Shown: positions 1-8,346, counted from the first letter of the stretch. The stretch: 64,000 nt of DNA from Desulfurococcales archaeon (GCA_015521115.1 WAOT01000040.1:1-64000), one strand, 5' to 3'. The notes: generated by a model from the letters alone, not told the origin. Program-made: numbers and translations.

Positions 1-839
1 ATATTATATCGTTCTAATCTAAATATTATATCTTTAAAGTAATTTAAAGATTCGATTAATTTAACTGTATTGATATTTATGTTGAGCTGAACATTACTCA
101 GATTTTGTTCATGGCACATTATACCATAATCATAGTAGTTTATTCCTTCATGATATAAAGTTATAAATTTCCTCCACAAGTATGCTAAGATTTCTCCTGT
201 TTTTACAGCGGAGTCTAGTCTCAGTGTTTCATACATTAATCTGGTTTGTTTGCTAATATCTTCTGACTGTTTTCTAGATATATACACTTGTTTTCTAATA
301 TCTATAGCTTGAACAGCTACAGAATACGCCATCAATAGTGTTCCTGATGCGACTAATAATTGTAAAAAATTATGGATATCTCTTAATTCTGGAATTAATA
401 AAGAAATAACAATTAAGACAAAAATAAAAAATATAAATGAATTTAAAATAGAGTGATCTATTGTCCAAATTATATTATCGTTATTATCGTGACAACTAAT
501 TTGTAGGTCTGGACACTGTTTTCTAGGACAGTAGTATGGACACATGTTGTATATAGATATAATGCCTAGCCCTACAGTTATGATTAATAATCCTGTTGAT
601 AGAAACTTGTATAAATCCTCTGTTGATGATAATGTCAATCCATATAGAATAACATATGCTGACATTACAACTATTATAATCCAAAATGAAAATAGAAGGT
701 CAGGTTGATAACAAATATTATTACATAAAATTTCTATCGTTTTTATTTTACTTTTTTGTGTATTAAAATATTTAAAAATTATTAAAATCATAATAATTAA
801 TAATATGGAGCATAACGGTGAATTTAACACAGCATGCAC
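1..839 (-). CDS. Partial multi-span membrane protein, unknown function
   Basis: A minus-strand frame stays open from a stop at 870-872 to the window edge, so its 3' end is missing. From GTG 839 (TTG 867-869 is the other option; neither has a clear ribosome-binding site) it gives about 279 residues. About five hydrophobic segments are visible, near residues 8-25, 52-72, 88-106, 134-154 and 160-178. Between the third and fourth lies a cysteine-rich loop (MCPYYCPRKQCPD, then another Cys). After the last segment comes a polar stretch rich in Lys, Arg and Gln (IRKQVYISRKQSEDI). Low G+C suggests recent acquisition. I do not recognise the family. Confidence 0.6.
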   Translation of the reverse strand, partial: MHAVLNSPLCSILLIIMILIIFKYFNTQKSKIKTIEILCNNICYQPDLLFSFWIIIVVMSAYVILYGLTLSSTEDLYKFLSTGLLIITVGLGIISIYNMCPYYCPRKQCPDLQISCHDNNDNIIWTIDHSILNSFIFFIFVLIVISLLIPELRDIHNFLQLLVASGTLLMAYSVAVQAIDIRKQVYISRKQSEDISKQTRLMYETLRLDSAVKTGEILAYLWRKFITLYHEGINYYDYGIMCHEQNLSNVQLNININTVKLIESLNYFKDIIFRLERYN

Positions 840-1146
840 ATCGTTTGCGATGCTATTTTGTCCGATCAATTATATGACACCCAATATTATATTAGTGGGA
901 GTTTCGTTGCATTTATTGCTCGAGGGATTTTAGGCATCTTTGGTTACTTGATCCCGGGCGAGACCAAGTTTATCTTTATTGTGTTTTGGCTCTTCGAATT
1001 CATCCTTGTTGAATAATATGTTTACTTGCATGACCATATTTGGTCACTATCTTAGCTAGTTAGACAGTAAGATTTATTAGGTTTATCTAGCGGTTCTGCT
1101 TAGTTTTATAGGCAGTTAGTGAATTTAGTGTTTGGTTAGGATTCTG

Positions 1147-1311
1147 GTGTTTTCTAATTGGGTTGAGGAGGTTGAGGCTTCTCACGCTACTTTAAGTGTT
1201 AAGATTTTTGGTTTATGGCTTGAAGCTCGAACATGGATTGAGGGTGAGAGTGGTATCCTGAGGATAAATTGGGAGAAGCTTCTCATGATCCTTGTAGAGA
1301 GGATTTTTTAG
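1147..1311 (+). CDS. Short ORF, possible gene remnant
   Basis: GTG 1147 opens a 54-codon frame (59 codons from TTG 1132) ending at TAG 1309-1311. The peptide alternates charged and hydrophobic residues (HATLSVKIFGLWLEARTWI) and ends LLMILVERIF, like the tail of a beta-rich protein rather than random translation. There is no convincing Shine-Dalgarno sequence. It lies between the AT-rich flank and tRNA-His, so it could be the truncated end of a gene disrupted by integration. Family not recognised. Confidence 0.3.
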   Translation: MFSNWVEEVEASHATLSVKIFGLWLEARTWIEGESGILRINWEKLLMILVERIF

Positions 1312-1417
1312 GAAAAAGGGTCTGGTACTATATCTTTCCCTAGGTTTTCTGGGGGATTTTCTAGCGTGGGGGAGGGTTCTGTTGGTGATGGTGTAGAAGT
1401 GTTTGGTGGGGTGGTTG

Positions 1418-1496
1418 TGGGGCCCGGGCCGGGATTTGAACCCGGGGCCTCCGGATCCACAGTCCGGCGCTCTAACCAGGCTGAGCTACCCGGGCC
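1418..1496 (-). tRNA. tRNA-His (GTG)
   Basis: A full cloverleaf reads on the minus strand. The acceptor is GCCCGGG/CCCGGGC with an extra 5' G at 1496 (the G-1 of histidine tRNAs), discriminator C and an encoded CCA (1418-1420). The anticodon stem is CCGGA/TCCGG with loop CTGTGGA, giving anticodon GTG. The T-arm is CCGGG-TTCAAAT-CCCGG. There is no intron. Its 3' end faces the AT-rich flank, making it the likely integration target. A TATA-like element on the same strand near 1571-1579 implies a leader of about 50 nt removed by RNase P. Confidence 0.95.
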
Positions 1497-1569
1497 ACTG
1501 CCCGATCGCCCGGCTAGTATCTCATCGCCCCGTAGGGGCTCATCCCGGGCCCCAAGGCCATAGTGTACG

Positions 1570-1593
1570 CCTTATATGGCGGGCCTTATAAGT
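1570..1593. promoter_or_regulatory. Divergent TATA pair between tRNA-His and S25e
   Basis: Two TATA-like elements lie back to back: CTTATATGG (1571-1579), placed to drive tRNA-His on the minus strand, and CCTTATAAG (1584-1592), placed to drive the S25e gene on the plus strand. The positions suit archaeal TBP/TFB promoters, where the box sits about 25 nt upstream of the start site. Strand assignment is inferred because both boxes are nearly symmetric. Confidence 0.5.
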
Positions 1594-1668
1594 CTATTTT
1601 GCGGTTGGCTCCTAGGGCGGGAGACTTATTTGCTCCCAAGTATCGCTAGGCGGATGGGGTGTAGTGCT

Positions 1669-1962
1669 GTGGCTAAGAAGAAACAGAAGGGTGGCGGCAA
1701 GTCTCAGGCTAGGAGCCTGGTGCAGCAGGCCGAGTACGATGTGAGCCTCCCTAAGGAGCTCCTAGATAGGGCTAGAAGGGACGTCAAAAGAGAGAGGTAC
1801 TTGACACCCTTCAAGGTGCACCAGAAGTATAACGTGTCTCTAAGCACGGCTAGGAAGCTCCTGAGAGCACTAGAGGAAGAGGGTGTCATAGTAAAGTTTA
1901 CCGCCAATAGGAGGAGCCCCGTATATGTGCCTAAGGAGAAGATGCCGGAGGTAAAATTCTAG
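1669..1962 (+). CDS. rps25e: 30S ribosomal protein S25e
   Basis: This is a component of the small ribosomal subunit found in crenarchaea and eukaryotes but not bacteria. The 97-residue product starts with a lysine-rich tail (AKKKQKGGGKSQ) and continues with a winged-helix body: an YDVSLPKELLDRARRDV segment, KVHQKYNVSLSTARKLLRALEEEG as the recognition-helix region, and a final FTANRRSPVYVPK strand. GTG 1669 is preferred because GGTG lies eight bases upstream and the length fits the family. An in-frame ATG at 1654 and an earlier one at 1576 would add sequence unlike S25e. Confidence 0.93.
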   Translation: MAKKKQKGGGKSQARSLVQQAEYDVSLPKELLDRARRDVKRERYLTPFKVHQKYNVSLSTARKLLRALEEEGVIVKFTANRRSPVYVPKEKMPEVKF

Positions 1963-2031
1963 GCATAACTACCCGGGCCAGAACTGCAGATGCAAAGAGC
2001 GCAAGGACAACAGCTACATAGCGAGGGCTGA

Positions 2032-3528
2032 ATGTTGGAGACGGTTGCAGTGCTAGGTCTAGATGCACTACCATTCCGTGTGCTGGATAAGTTCTCTGAG
2101 GATGGGATAGCGCAAAACATCTTCGGCGAAAAAGAGAAAAGGAGAGCCGTGAAACTCACCGCAATACCGCCGATAACACCTGCAAGCTGGCCCAGCATTA
2201 TGAGCGGTGTGAACCCGGGTAAGCATGGTCTCTTCTCATTCTTCCACTACGACAGGAGAACACACGAACAGAAGCTCGTAACGGCCTATGAGCTCGAGCA
2301 CCCCCGAATCCATGAGATGCTAAGTTTTGAGGGGGTCGAGAGCTTCGTGTTAAACCCTATACCCGACTACCCCCTCCTCCCATCGAGGAGGGCTAGGATA
2401 ATTGCGAACCTGTTCTTCACCCCAGACCCAAGATCACATCCGGCCGGGTTACATGAGAGGTACTTTGACGGGATGAGATGGCCTCCCAAAAGAAACCCAG
2501 GCTACTACAAGGAATACCTTAGCCACGTTTTAGGCTTAGTGGAGGATCTAGCTAGGGAGAAGCCTCCTCTAGCCTGGATTAACGTTAACTTCCCAGACGC
2601 TATCTACCACAAGTTTCCCGAGACAATAGATAAGCCGTCTAAGGTTCGGAAGCTATGGGACATAGTTGATAAGATTGCATCAACCCTAAGACAAGAATTC
2701 GACCATGTCCTAGTGGTCAGCGACCACGGCTTTAGAATATTCAAGTATAGGGTGAACGTTAACGACATACTAGAGAGGCACGGATACGTTGTGAGGGCTG
2801 GGGAGGAGACGGAGAGAGTTGTAGAGGAGGAGCTAGTGAAAGCTAAGAAGAGCGGGACTTCCAGGATAAACGTCCCCACATGGTTCTACAAGCTTGTAGG
2901 CAGATTAGGCTTAGAACCGTTCGCCCGAAAAGTGTTCTACAATTATATCAGGCCATTATACAGCAAGCTAACAGGCAAGACACTAGTCGTCAGAAGCGGT
3001 GCCAGTATAGACCTGCACGCAAGCAAAGCCTATATGCCCTACGGCGGTGCGTACGGGGTGTACCTCAAGCCCGGAGTTAATATAGACGAGGTAATGAGCG
3101 TCCTTAAGAAATACAGAGGATTACTAGTATGGCGGAGAGAAGAAGTATATAGTGGCCCCCATGTAGGCCGCGGCCCAGACATAGTCCTAGTAGGTGACCA
3201 CGAGAATGGCTACGTGCTAGGCCCTGCCAGGCTTATAGGAGAGGTATACACGAGAACCGACTATCCGGGCCATGACATGTGGGGGGTCGTAATACCCGTA
3301 TCGGGCTTCGATAACATTAACTGGGACATTGTAAGGGATCAAGGGATCCCCAACTCCCTTGTCACACCACTAATTCAGTGCACCCTCGGTCTCCCCGTGA
3401 GCCACATGGTAGATCATATGGGTAAACTTACTGACCTATGTGGAGGGGCGGCCGTGAGGAGGAAGAACTATTTAGGTAAGTTCTTAATATCGAAGAAAAT
3501 TGCTCTTCGAAGAACATCATTTAAATAA
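2032..3528 (+). CDS. Type I phosphodiesterase / nucleotide pyrophosphatase family protein
   Basis: This 498-residue protein belongs to the alkaline phosphatase superfamily branch that hydrolyses phosphodiester or pyrophosphate bonds with two metal ions. It opens with VLGLDALPF, whose Asp would bind metal. [19 protein letters not shown] carries the usual nucleophile Thr/Ser region near residue 50, VSDHGFR near residue 230 carries a second metal site, and [12 protein letters not shown] carries the last His. There is no signal peptide, so it is probably cytosolic. Natural substrate unknown; archaeal relatives are annotated only at family level. The Shine-Dalgarno sequence before ATG 2032 is weak. 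Confidence 0.8.
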   Translation: MLETVAVLGLDALPFRVLDKFSEDGIAQNIFGEKEKRRAVKLTAIPPITPASWPSIMSGVNPGKHGLFSFFHYDRRTHEQKLVTAYELEHPRIHEMLSFEGVESFVLNPIPDYPLLPSRRARIIANLFFTPDPRSHPAGLHERYFDGMRWPPKRNPGYYKEYLSHVLGLVEDLAREKPPLAWINVNFPDAIYHKFPETIDKPSKVRKLWDIVDKIASTLRQEFDHVLVVSDHGFRIFKYRVNVNDILERHGYVVRAGEETERVVEEELVKAKKSGTSRINVPTWFYKLVGRLGLEPFARKVFYNYIRPLYSKLTGKTLVVRSGASIDLHASKAYMPYGGAYGVYLKPGVNIDEVMSVLKKYRGLLVWRREEVYSGPHVGRGPDIVLVGDHENGYVLGPARLIGEVYTRTDYPGHDMWGVVIPVSGFDNINWDIVRDQGIPNSLVTPLIQCTLGLPVSHMVDHMGKLTDLCGGAAVRRKNYLGKFLISKKIALRRTSFK

Positions 3529-3591
3529 GAAACCTGTATGGTAATGAGACTATACTGCACGCAGCATTCCTTATTTATATACCTGCCGAGG

Positions 3592-3602
3592 GGCTTTTTA
3601 AA
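3592..3602 (+). promoter_or_regulatory. TATA box of the TBP gene
   Basis: GCTTTTTAAAG at 3592-3602 sits 20-26 bases before the GTG start of the TBP gene, the spacing expected if transcription begins at or next to the start codon. A second TA-rich stretch (TTATTTATAT, 3571-3580) lies further upstream and could be an alternative. Confidence 0.45.
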
Positions 3603-3617
3603 GGGGGTGTTATCGGA

Positions 3618-4229
3618 GTGTCCTCTGAGCAGGAGAGTCCGCTTGCAAAGCTCAAGGTTCCTCCGGGGTACAAAAGACCAGAGGCGAAGATCGAGAATAT
3701 TGTAGCGACAGTAATCCTCGACCAGCAGCTAGACCTGAATCTTATCGAAACAAGAATACCAGACGTCGACTATAACCCGGATCAGTTCCCAGGCCTAGTA
3801 TACAGGCTGCAAAAGCCTAAGGTTACAGCACTCATATTCAAATCGGGTAAGATGGTCGTAACCGGTGCAAAGAGTGTTAGACAGCTTGTGTATGTTGTGA
3901 AGAAAATAATCAAAAGTTTGAAAGATGCTGGTATAGAGATCAAGGGTGTCCCCAAAACACAGATACAGAACATAGTCGCAAGTGCCAACCTACACGCCAG
4001 AGTAGACCTAGAGAAAGCAGCCTTTGAGCTCGAAAACAGCATGTACGAGCCCGAGCAGTTCCCAGGCCTCATATACCGTATGAGAAAGCCTAGCGTAGTC
4101 CTACTGATCTTCAGCAGCGGTAAGATGGTGATCACCGGGGCGAAGAGGGAGATCCACGTGGAAGAGGCGGTCGCCAATATATATAAGAAACTATGGACAA
4201 CGGGCTGCATCATAGGCCCTACAGACTGA
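3618..4229 (+). CDS. tbp: TATA-box-binding protein
   Basis: TBP binds promoter TATA boxes and nucleates pre-initiation complexes with TFB and RNA polymerase. The 203-residue protein shows the two-fold saddle: a repeat at about residues 25-105 and another at about 116-196, each containing a QFPGL-(V/I)YR...KP-V...IF-SGK-M-V-TGAK block (near 56 and 147). The internal duplication and the length match archaeal TBP. It starts at GTG 3618, directly downstream of a TATA box, suggesting a short leader or leaderless mRNA. It appears to be monocistronic; the next gene is on the opposite strand. Confidence 0.97.
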   Translation: MSSEQESPLAKLKVPPGYKRPEAKIENIVATVILDQQLDLNLIETRIPDVDYNPDQFPGLVYRLQKPKVTALIFKSGKMVVTGAKSVRQLVYVVKKIIKSLKDAGIEIKGVPKTQIQNIVASANLHARVDLEKAAFELENSMYEPEQFPGLIYRMRKPSVVLLIFSSGKMVITGAKREIHVEEAVANIYKKLWTTGCIIGPTD

Positions 4230-4262
4230 CCTGTGACTCTATACTTAGCTTCACATCAAAAA

Positions 4263-5015
4263 CTACACTATACTCTGGAGGACGGAGAGTTTTGGGAGAG
4301 GCATCAGCCCCTCCTTTTCATCAAATATAACCGGCACAATCTCCCCGGTCTCAACCTTTTCTCTCATTATAGGGCTGAGATAGGACTCCCAGTCAAGGCT
4401 CACAGGATTACCGGTCTGATATGCTCCAAGGGCGGGTAGAACCACTACTATACTCCCGCTACGGAGAGGTGCTATAAGAAATACGGGGAATCTTGCCTTC
4501 GCTCCCCCTATACTGACGGATATACTGGGGTGTTCATGACCTATTATGATGACCTCGGCGTCGGTCTCAGCCTTCTTATGCCCGTGTGTCAGCAGTATGT
4601 CTCCATCTTCGAGATCCTCTACCACCTCGCCTCCGAGAGACTCTATTATCGGTTTAATGTAGTTGTCATGGTTCCCCCTCACTAGGATGATCTCCCTGAA
4701 TCCAAGCTGGAATGCGGTTGAGATGAGTTTGGCTGACTCAAGCTTCTCACTCTTGAGGAGCTTAGAGAACTCGTGCTTCAGATCCCCGTCAATTATGAGC
4801 CTCTTCGCCCCCGTAACCCTCTGTGCCTTCGATATGTGTTTGAGGGCCTTCCTCAACTGGAGTCTAGGGAGGAATACGCCTTGTTTCGCCATACTCTCCT
4901 CATACCCCAGATGGAGGTCTGCAACGACAACGGCGTCGAGCTTCTCCACATATATTCCTGGGACGTCTTCAAGCAGGTATACACCCTCTTTGACCTCCAA
5001 ACCCTTAATACTCAC
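4263..5015 (-). CDS. Calcineurin-like metallophosphoesterase (COG1407-type)
   Basis: A 250-residue two-metal phosphoesterase. The metal-ligand motifs appear in order: VVADLHLGYEE (DxH, near residue 32), IDGDLKHEF (GD), LVRGNHDNYI (GNHD), LTHGHKK (GH) and IIGHEHPSI (GHxH). This series is typical of archaeal ICC-like phosphoesterases. Some members of this family lie next to Lhr-type helicases, but not here. Substrate unknown; nucleic-acid or nucleotide ends are plausible. ATG 5015 heads it, and a 158-bp divergent promoter region separates it from the gene at 5174. Confidence 0.88.
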   Translation of the reverse strand: MSIKGLEVKEGVYLLEDVPGIYVEKLDAVVVADLHLGYEESMAKQGVFLPRLQLRKALKHISKAQRVTGAKRLIIDGDLKHEFSKLLKSEKLESAKLISTAFQLGFREIILVRGNHDNYIKPIIESLGGEVVEDLEDGDILLTHGHKKAETDAEVIIIGHEHPSISVSIGGAKARFPVFLIAPLRSGSIVVVLPALGAYQTGNPVSLDWESYLSPIMREKVETGEIVPVIFDEKEGLMPLPKLSVLQSIV

Positions 5016-5173
5016 TATACCCCCCGAGGAGGCACATGTACTGCTAGACCTAATTAGGACTCAGAGAACCGCTCATACTGGGGGATGAGGAAGCGAGCAG
5101 CCTGGGACTCCTCTCCCAGCCGGGAGGATGATATGCCTAGTCTCACACCGACCCCCATTGGAGGCATGCGGAG

Positions 5174-5608
5174 ATGCCCGATAGGAGGACGCACATCGTT
5201 TGCGGGCACAGATTTGCGCGGGTTACCGGGCTCAAGGATGTACAGGTGGAGGTCATAGAGACGATAATTGACCATCCAAGCAGGGCTATACCATACCTTA
5301 ATGATGCCGCAGAAAAGATCTGTGCAGAGAACCCGCTAAGTAGGGAGTGTAAAATTCTCTCAACATTCCTCGCCGGGCTCAGGGTGAGAGGTGTAGGTGC
5401 TCACGACTGGAACGGTAAAGCGGCCCAGAGTCTCCTCAGGTCAATATTAGAGACGCTATGGCCTGGCTCCTCCATACTAGTAGACCTCCACAATGCATTA
5501 GACTGTTTAGAGCAAGGTAATTGGCAGTGCGAGTTTACAAGCGAGGAAGTCATAGAATGGGCGAAGAGCTCCTGTCAGATACATAGGAAGACTAGAAGAA
5601 CCCATTAA
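5174..5608 (+). CDS. Hypothetical protein
   Basis: A 144-residue protein I do not recognise. It is cytosolic by appearance, mostly helical, and has six Cys, with an acidic helix near the C-terminus (EFTSEEVIEWAKSSC) and a basic tail (HRKTRRTH). ATG 5174 has only a weak GGAG just upstream. It is divergent from the metallophosphoesterase and followed 50 bases later by a membrane protein gene. Coding is supported by frame length and codon use like the neighbours; a competing minus-strand frame (5054-5275) is less convincing. Confidence 0.55.
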   Translation: MPDRRTHIVCGHRFARVTGLKDVQVEVIETIIDHPSRAIPYLNDAAEKICAENPLSRECKILSTFLAGLRVRGVGAHDWNGKAAQSLLRSILETLWPGSSILVDLHNALDCLEQGNWQCEFTSEEVIEWAKSSCQIHRKTRRTH

Positions 5609-5659
5609 TTCTCACATTAGCCGACACTAACTGGGTCTCTAAGGAGGGTGTGTGTCCTC

Positions 5660-6211
5660 GTGATCCCCAGGAAGGCTCTCATAATGGTCTTGCTAGCTGT
5701 CTTCATCCTAGCGGCTGCTCTAGCGGCACTCTACTGGTATCCTGTCAAAGACTCACAGGTGTATAGCGGTGCTGCGTCTCTGGCAGGTAACAGCCTCTTC
5801 AGTATCGACCTGAACCCTCCCCCTCTCGCCGAGCCCATCCATGTTAAGGTGGTTATCGCGCTATCACAGAACTCGACAGGGCCCGTTCAGGTAGCAGTGG
5901 TGTCAGGCGGGAATATTCTAGTCAGTGACCAGGTATTCCCGGGCCAGTCCTATACTCTAGAAGCAGACCTCCCTCACGGCCAGGCAAGCGTATACGTAAT
6001 GCAAGGTTACGGCACGTCCACCTTCAGGTATTCAGCGATTGTAACATACTCTATCAGAGCAATTGACACCGGCACAGCCTCATACCTAGCTCCTGCATCC
6101 GTTATAGCAGGGTTCCTAGCGGGCCTAGCCCCCTGGATGGGTTGGAGGGCGAACTCTAAGTATCCCGTCAGACAACAGGATGAAAGCGGTGAAAGCAGTG
6201 GAGAGGCCTAG
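5660..6211 (+). CDS. Membrane-anchored extracytoplasmic protein, unknown function
   Basis: About 183 residues. A hydrophobic anchor near the start (ALIMVLLAVFILAAALAAL) is followed by a beta-rich outer domain with one clear N-glycosylation sequon (QNSTG). A second hydrophobic segment (APASVIAGFLAGLAPWMGW) precedes a short hydrophilic tail ending ESGESSGEA. The topology looks like an outer domain held by an N- and a C-terminal helix. GTG 5660 fits the AAGGAGGG at 5641-5648 better than GTG 5648, which overlaps it. The end overlaps the RidA start, so the two may be co-translated. No family recognised. Confidence 0.6.
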   Translation: MIPRKALIMVLLAVFILAAALAALYWYPVKDSQVYSGAASLAGNSLFSIDLNPPPLAEPIHVKVVIALSQNSTGPVQVAVVSGGNILVSDQVFPGQSYTLEADLPHGQASVYVMQGYGTSTFRYSAIVTYSIRAIDTGTASYLAPASVIAGFLAGLAPWMGWRANSKYPVRQQDESGESSGEA

Positions 6212-6593
6212 AAAGGAGGCAGTCTACACGGATAAGGCCCCTAAGCCCGTAGGCCCTTACAGCCAAGGAATAGTAGCGGGTGGATGCATTCTCTTCATCT
6301 CAGGCCAGATCCCAATTGACCCGGAGAGCGGGAAACTTGTAGAGGGTGACTTCGAGGACAAGGTAAGGCGCGTGATGGACAACATTAAGGCCATTGTCGA
6401 GGCGGCAGGAGGAACAATGGATGACATCGTGAAAGTTAACGTATACGTACGGGACATCGGTCTCTTCAAGAGGTTCAACCAAGTCTATGCAGAATACTTC
6501 AAAGGAGTCCCTCCAGCAAGAGCTGTCGTAGAAGTATCAAACCTCCCATTAAACGTTGACCTCGAGGTAGAAGCTATAGCGTACCTATGCTAG
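6198..6593 (+). CDS. ridA: RidA family 2-iminobutanoate/2-iminopropanoate deaminase
   Basis: RidA (YjgF/UK114) hydrolyses reactive enamine/imine intermediates released by PLP enzymes. The sequence has the N-terminal KAPKPVGPYSQG motif, GQIPIDPESGKLVEG, and the PPARAVVEVSNLP segment whose Arg binds the substrate carboxylate. It matches the family over its ~130-residue length. GTG 6198 has GGTGA five bases upstream; ATG 6180 has none. It lies 19 bp upstream of threonine ammonia-lyase, whose product 2-aminocrotonate/2-iminobutanoate is exactly the RidA substrate. This makes a functional pair, probably in one operon. Confidence 0.95.
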   Translation: MERPRKEAVYTDKAPKPVGPYSQGIVAGGCILFISGQIPIDPESGKLVEGDFEDKVRRVMDNIKAIVEAAGGTMDDIVKVNVYVRDIGLFKRFNQVYAEYFKGVPPARAVVEVSNLPLNVDLEVEAIAYLC

Positions 6594-6612
6594 CACACGG
6601 AGGCGGCCCTCA

Positions 6613-7842
6613 TTGTCTGAGGAGGCATTAGACCTAATCAGAGAGGTAGTAGCGAAGAGCAGGGAGGCTCTAAAAATAATCCGCGAGTACACGCACAAGA
6701 CGCCTGTAGAGGTGTCGGCAACCTTCTCCCGTATGACTGGAGGGAGGGTTCTCCTAAAATATGAGAACCTGCAGAAAACCGGGGCCTTCAAGGTTAGGGG
6801 GGCCCTCTACAAGGTCTACAGGATAAAGGACAAGTACGAGGGCGTAGTCGCCGCTAGCGCTGGAAACCATGCGCAGGGCGTAGCCTACGCTGCACGCATC
6901 TTCGGGCTTAAAGCGATCATCGTCATGCCAGAGGGTGCACCAATAAGCAAGATCGAGGCTACCAAGGGATACGGTGCAGAGGTAGTCCTAGCAGGCAGGG
7001 TATTTGACGAAACCTATAGGGAGGCGGTAAGGATTGCAAAGGAAAGGGGTTACGCTCTAATCCACGCGTTCGACGACGTAGACGTGATCGCAGGCCAGGC
7101 AACAATAGCTTATGACCTCATGGAGCAGGTCGATGAGTTCGACCAAGTCATTGTACCGATAGGCGGGGGAGGGCTCATCGCTGGAGTATCATCAGTATTG
7201 AAACACTACAGGCCCCAGACACAGATAATTGGCGTTGAGCCCTCAGCAGCCCCAAAAACGCTTGCAGCCCTACGGGAGGGTAGGCCCGTGGAGATCCAGC
7301 CAAGGGCGACTATAGCCGACGGACTGCTTGTGAAGAAGATCGGCGAGATAACATTCAAGATCATAAGGGAACTTGTAGACGGCGTTTACACGGTCGAAGA
7401 GGACGAGATAGCCCACGCCATATACCTACTACTAGAGAGGGGCAAGGTTCTAGCTGAGGGGGCAGGAGCCGCCTCCCTCGCGGGACTACTATCTGGGAAA
7501 GTCGATACGAGGGGCAAGACAAGTGTAGCACTGATAAGTGGAGGTAACATCGACCTCACCCACATCTACAGGATAATCCTCAGAGGCCTCACAAGAGAGG
7601 GCAGGCTAGCCCGAATAACAGGGTACTTACCTGACAGTCCAGGCCAGTTAAAGACGGTACTAGACATAATCGCGAAGCACAGGGGTAATGTTATAGGTAT
7701 ACAGCATGACAGGATTGACCCGGCCCTACCTGCATGGCACGCTAAAGTCACGATAACCTTTGAGGCCGCGGGGAAGGCGAGAATAGAGAAAATATTGGAA
7801 GAACTCGAAAACGCTGGCTACACGTTCAGGCTGGAGTCCTAG
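6613..7842 (+). CDS. ilvA: Threonine ammonia-lyase (threonine dehydratase)
   Basis: A PLP enzyme converting threonine to 2-oxobutanoate and ammonia, the entry to isoleucine synthesis or threonine catabolism. Domains: fold-type II catalytic core with the Schiff-base Lys in TGAFKVRGA (near residue 58), the SAGNHAQGVA phosphate/cofactor motif, the GGGGLIAG loop near 190, and SGGN near the end of the core. The last ~80 residues form an ACT-like regulatory domain (GYLPDSPGQLKTVLDIIAKH) with GNVIGIQHDR. TTG 6613 sits nine bases after GGAGG. Coupling to ridA supports the assignment; serine dehydratase activity is also possible. Confidence 0.93.
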   Translation: MSEEALDLIREVVAKSREALKIIREYTHKTPVEVSATFSRMTGGRVLLKYENLQKTGAFKVRGALYKVYRIKDKYEGVVAASAGNHAQGVAYAARIFGLKAIIVMPEGAPISKIEATKGYGAEVVLAGRVFDETYREAVRIAKERGYALIHAFDDVDVIAGQATIAYDLMEQVDEFDQVIVPIGGGGLIAGVSSVLKHYRPQTQIIGVEPSAAPKTLAALREGRPVEIQPRATIADGLLVKKIGEITFKIIRELVDGVYTVEEDEIAHAIYLLLERGKVLAEGAGAASLAGLLSGKVDTRGKTSVALISGGNIDLTHIYRIILRGLTREGRLARITGYLPDSPGQLKTVLDIIAKHRGNVIGIQHDRIDPALPAWHAKVTITFEAAGKARIEKILEELENAGYTFRLES

Positions 7843-8180
7843 CAAACCTTTGACCCAGGCTCTACTGGCTCTGCCACTGTGAGTAGAACGGGCTTCGTCT
7901 CGCCACTGCAGGGGGCAGCGAGTATCATCCCCTCGCTGACCATGCCCGCCATCCGCTTTGGTTTCAGGTTAGCGACAACAATGACATACTTCCCGATGAA
8001 GTCCTCAGGCTTATACCATTTCGCTAGACCAGCAAGTACAGTCCTCTTCTCACCACCAAGGTCAACTACAACCTTCACCAGCTTCCTACTCCCAGGGACT
8101 GGCTCAGCGCTGATAACCTTGCCGACTCTCAGGTCAACCTTCGCGAAGTCATCGATACTGATATAGTTGTCTCCGCTCAC
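7839..8180 (-). CDS. tRNA-binding domain protein (MetRS-beta / Arc1p-like)
   Basis: A 113-residue OB-fold protein of the family found at the C-terminus of bacterial MetRS and as stand-alone archaeal MetRS beta subunits. Markers: FAKVDLRVGKVISAEPVPG, KLVKVVVDLGGEKRTVLAGLA, IGKYVIVVANLKPKRMAGMVSEGM and ILAA. It is expected to bind tRNA elbows non-specifically and assist methionyl-tRNA synthetase. It is convergent with ilvA, overlapping its last four bases, and divergent from the RFAP synthase gene. It starts at ATG 8180. Confidence 0.9.
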   Translation of the reverse strand: MSGDNYISIDDFAKVDLRVGKVISAEPVPGSRKLVKVVVDLGGEKRTVLAGLAKWYKPEDFIGKYVIVVANLKPKRMAGMVSEGMILAAPCSGETKPVLLTVAEPVEPGSKVC

Positions 8181-8346
8181 GGCCTATCACCTTATGGATC
8201 GTTCACTGTTAGATTGCTAGACCCCACAGCTACTTAAGCCAAATCCCGCCCGGCTTGAGACATGTGGAGGTCTCTAGAAGGGACGGGCCAACCACTATAT
8301 GGGGCCCCTTCTACCGGCCAGCCCTGGAGCCAAAGGGCGGTGCAAT

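Larger units (their letters stand above)
1..1417. other. AT-rich flank, probable edge of an integrated element
   Basis: The first ~1.1 kb is strongly AT-rich (by eye around 25-30% G+C, against the mid-50s elsewhere). Composition rises gradually towards the tRNA-His gene at its right border. The stretch holds one long minus-strand reading frame that leaves the window at base 1 and one short plus-strand frame near 1.2 kb. I see no recognisable gene between 840 and 1131, nor between 1312 and 1417. The 3' end of tRNA-His faces this segment, which is where archaeal elements typically integrate. No integrase gene and no second attachment copy are visible, so the element interpretation is inference. 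Confidence 0.6.

Noticed and set aside
834-1016. Plus-strand 60-codon frame in the AT-rich flank
   Set aside because: It has no ribosome-binding site, lies in the upstream region of the longer minus-strand gene, and its hydrophobic content is expected from AT-rich codons.
5054-5275. Minus-strand 73-codon frame over the start of the 5174 gene
   Set aside because: Its composition is Arg/Pro/Ser-rich without structure, and it occupies the divergent promoter region; the plus-strand frame is more protein-like.
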